NCBI GenBank assembly: GCA_947491175.1
Contig: CANLIF010000077.1
Location: 1 to 6,225, forward strand
Direction: 5' to 3'
DNA from: Actinomycetota bacterium
GTDB lineage: Bacteria; Actinomycetota; Actinomycetes; S36-B12; UBA5976
DNA length: 6,225 nt
Below are positions 6,039 to 6,225 of this stretch, piece after piece; positions within the stretch are counted from its first letter, which is position 1; each line of letters starts with the position of its first letter. Position numbers and translations under genes: made by a program. Under the pieces are notes generated by a model. It was not told where the DNA came from, did no database searches, and worked only from the letters and a program-made list of their open reading frames with translations.

Positions 6039-6096
6039 TGGCTTATCGCCCTTCTCGTCGCGGTATCCCTTTCAAGGACCTACGTCGTTGTTGTTG
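6039..6096 (-). promoter_or_regulatory. rpsZ-rpsH spacer with CAA repeats and two small hairpins
   Basis: This is a 58-nt gap. On the minus strand the rpsZ stop leads straight into ACAACAACAACGACG. An imperfect hairpin GGT-CC...GG-ACC with a two-base bulge follows around 6063-6081. Finally GGCGATAAGCC (6050-6040) forms a 3-bp mini-stem directly before the rpsH ATG and overlaps the Shine-Dalgarno AAGGG. The stems are short, and I give regulation only a low weight. Confidence 0.25.
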
Positions 6097-6225
6097 TTAC
6101 CAGGAGCTCTTAGTGATACCTGGAAGTTCGCCAGCATGTGCCATCTCACGGAAGCAAATACGGCATAGGCCGAACTTGCGGTAAACCGAATGAGGACGAC
6201 CGCAGCGCTGGCAGCGGGTGTAACC
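6097..6225 (-). CDS. rpsZ: 30S ribosomal protein S14 type Z, 5' end cut by the window
   Basis: The last 42 residues are visible, from [20 protein letters not shown] to GITKSSW, followed by TAA. With the usual 61-residue length of the zinc form (uS14, also called rpsN), these are residues 20-61. The two CxxC pairs fall at family positions 24/27 (CQRC) and 40/43 (CRIC), the intact zinc ribbon. The protein binds 16S rRNA in the 30S head. The start codon and about 19 residues lie beyond the right edge, where rplE would be expected. The short C+ type in this operon position is typical of actinobacteria and other Gram-positives; the long C- paralogue, where present, is normally elsewhere. Confidence 0.95.
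   Translation of the reverse strand, partial: GYTRCQRCGRPHSVYRKFGLCRICFREMAHAGELPGITKSSW

Noticed and set aside
1..6225. Mobile elements, CRISPR repeats, tRNA or rRNA genes, toxin or defence genes
   Set aside because: The coding space is filled by the canonical ribosomal/sec cluster with tight spacing, and I found no direct-repeat array, transposase frame or tRNA-like cloverleaf.

Overview
This window is an almost gap-free stretch of the conserved ribosomal protein / translocase cluster (the spc operon running into the alpha operon) of an actinobacterium. Every gene lies on the minus strand, so transcription runs from the right edge to the left. In that order the genes are rpsZ/rpsN (S14, start cut off at the right edge), rpsH (S8), rplF (L6), rplR (L18), rpsE (S5), rpmD (L30), rplO (L15), secY, adk, map, infA and rpmJ (L36). 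A leader of about 140 nt follows rpmJ and probably ends at the rpsM start codon on the left edge. The Actinomycetota assignment rests on the order secY-adk-map-infA-rpmJ-(rpsM), the short zinc-ribbon S14, the lid-less adenylate kinase, and sequence style such as the IF-1 N-terminus and the charged S5 N-terminal tail. Base composition looks moderate (by eye in the high 40s % GC). That is low for the phylum and fits a small-genome aquatic lineage such as the freshwater acI/Nanopelagicales group, but this placement is inference and cannot be proven here.

Layout: 6225-3436 holds the ribosomal protein block, with gaps of 2-58 nt or 1-nt TAATG overlap, which indicates tight translational coupling. 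A strong inverted repeat (3391-3433) separates rplO from secY. From 3357 to 668, secY, adk and map form a coupled sub-operon (secY/adk overlap by 1 nt, adk/map are 9 nt apart). A 175-nt gap (493-667) separates map from infA and carries a terminator-like hairpin and small hairpins near the infA ribosome binding site. infA and rpmJ (GTG start, 37 aa) follow, then the 142-nt structured leader.

The genes supply small- and large-subunit proteins, the membrane protein export channel, nucleotide balance (AMP/ADP), N-terminal methionine removal and initiation factor 1, all growth-rate-linked functions. The protein-coding content is ordinary: I see no mobile element, CRISPR array, defence system or unknown gene. 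The unusual signals are in the RNA between genes. The strongest is a candidate loop-to-RBS pseudoknot just upstream of the presumed rpsM start (loop at 64-74 with strand at 11-20), placed as in an autogenous ribosomal-protein leader. The second is the perfect 12-bp dyad between rplO and secY.
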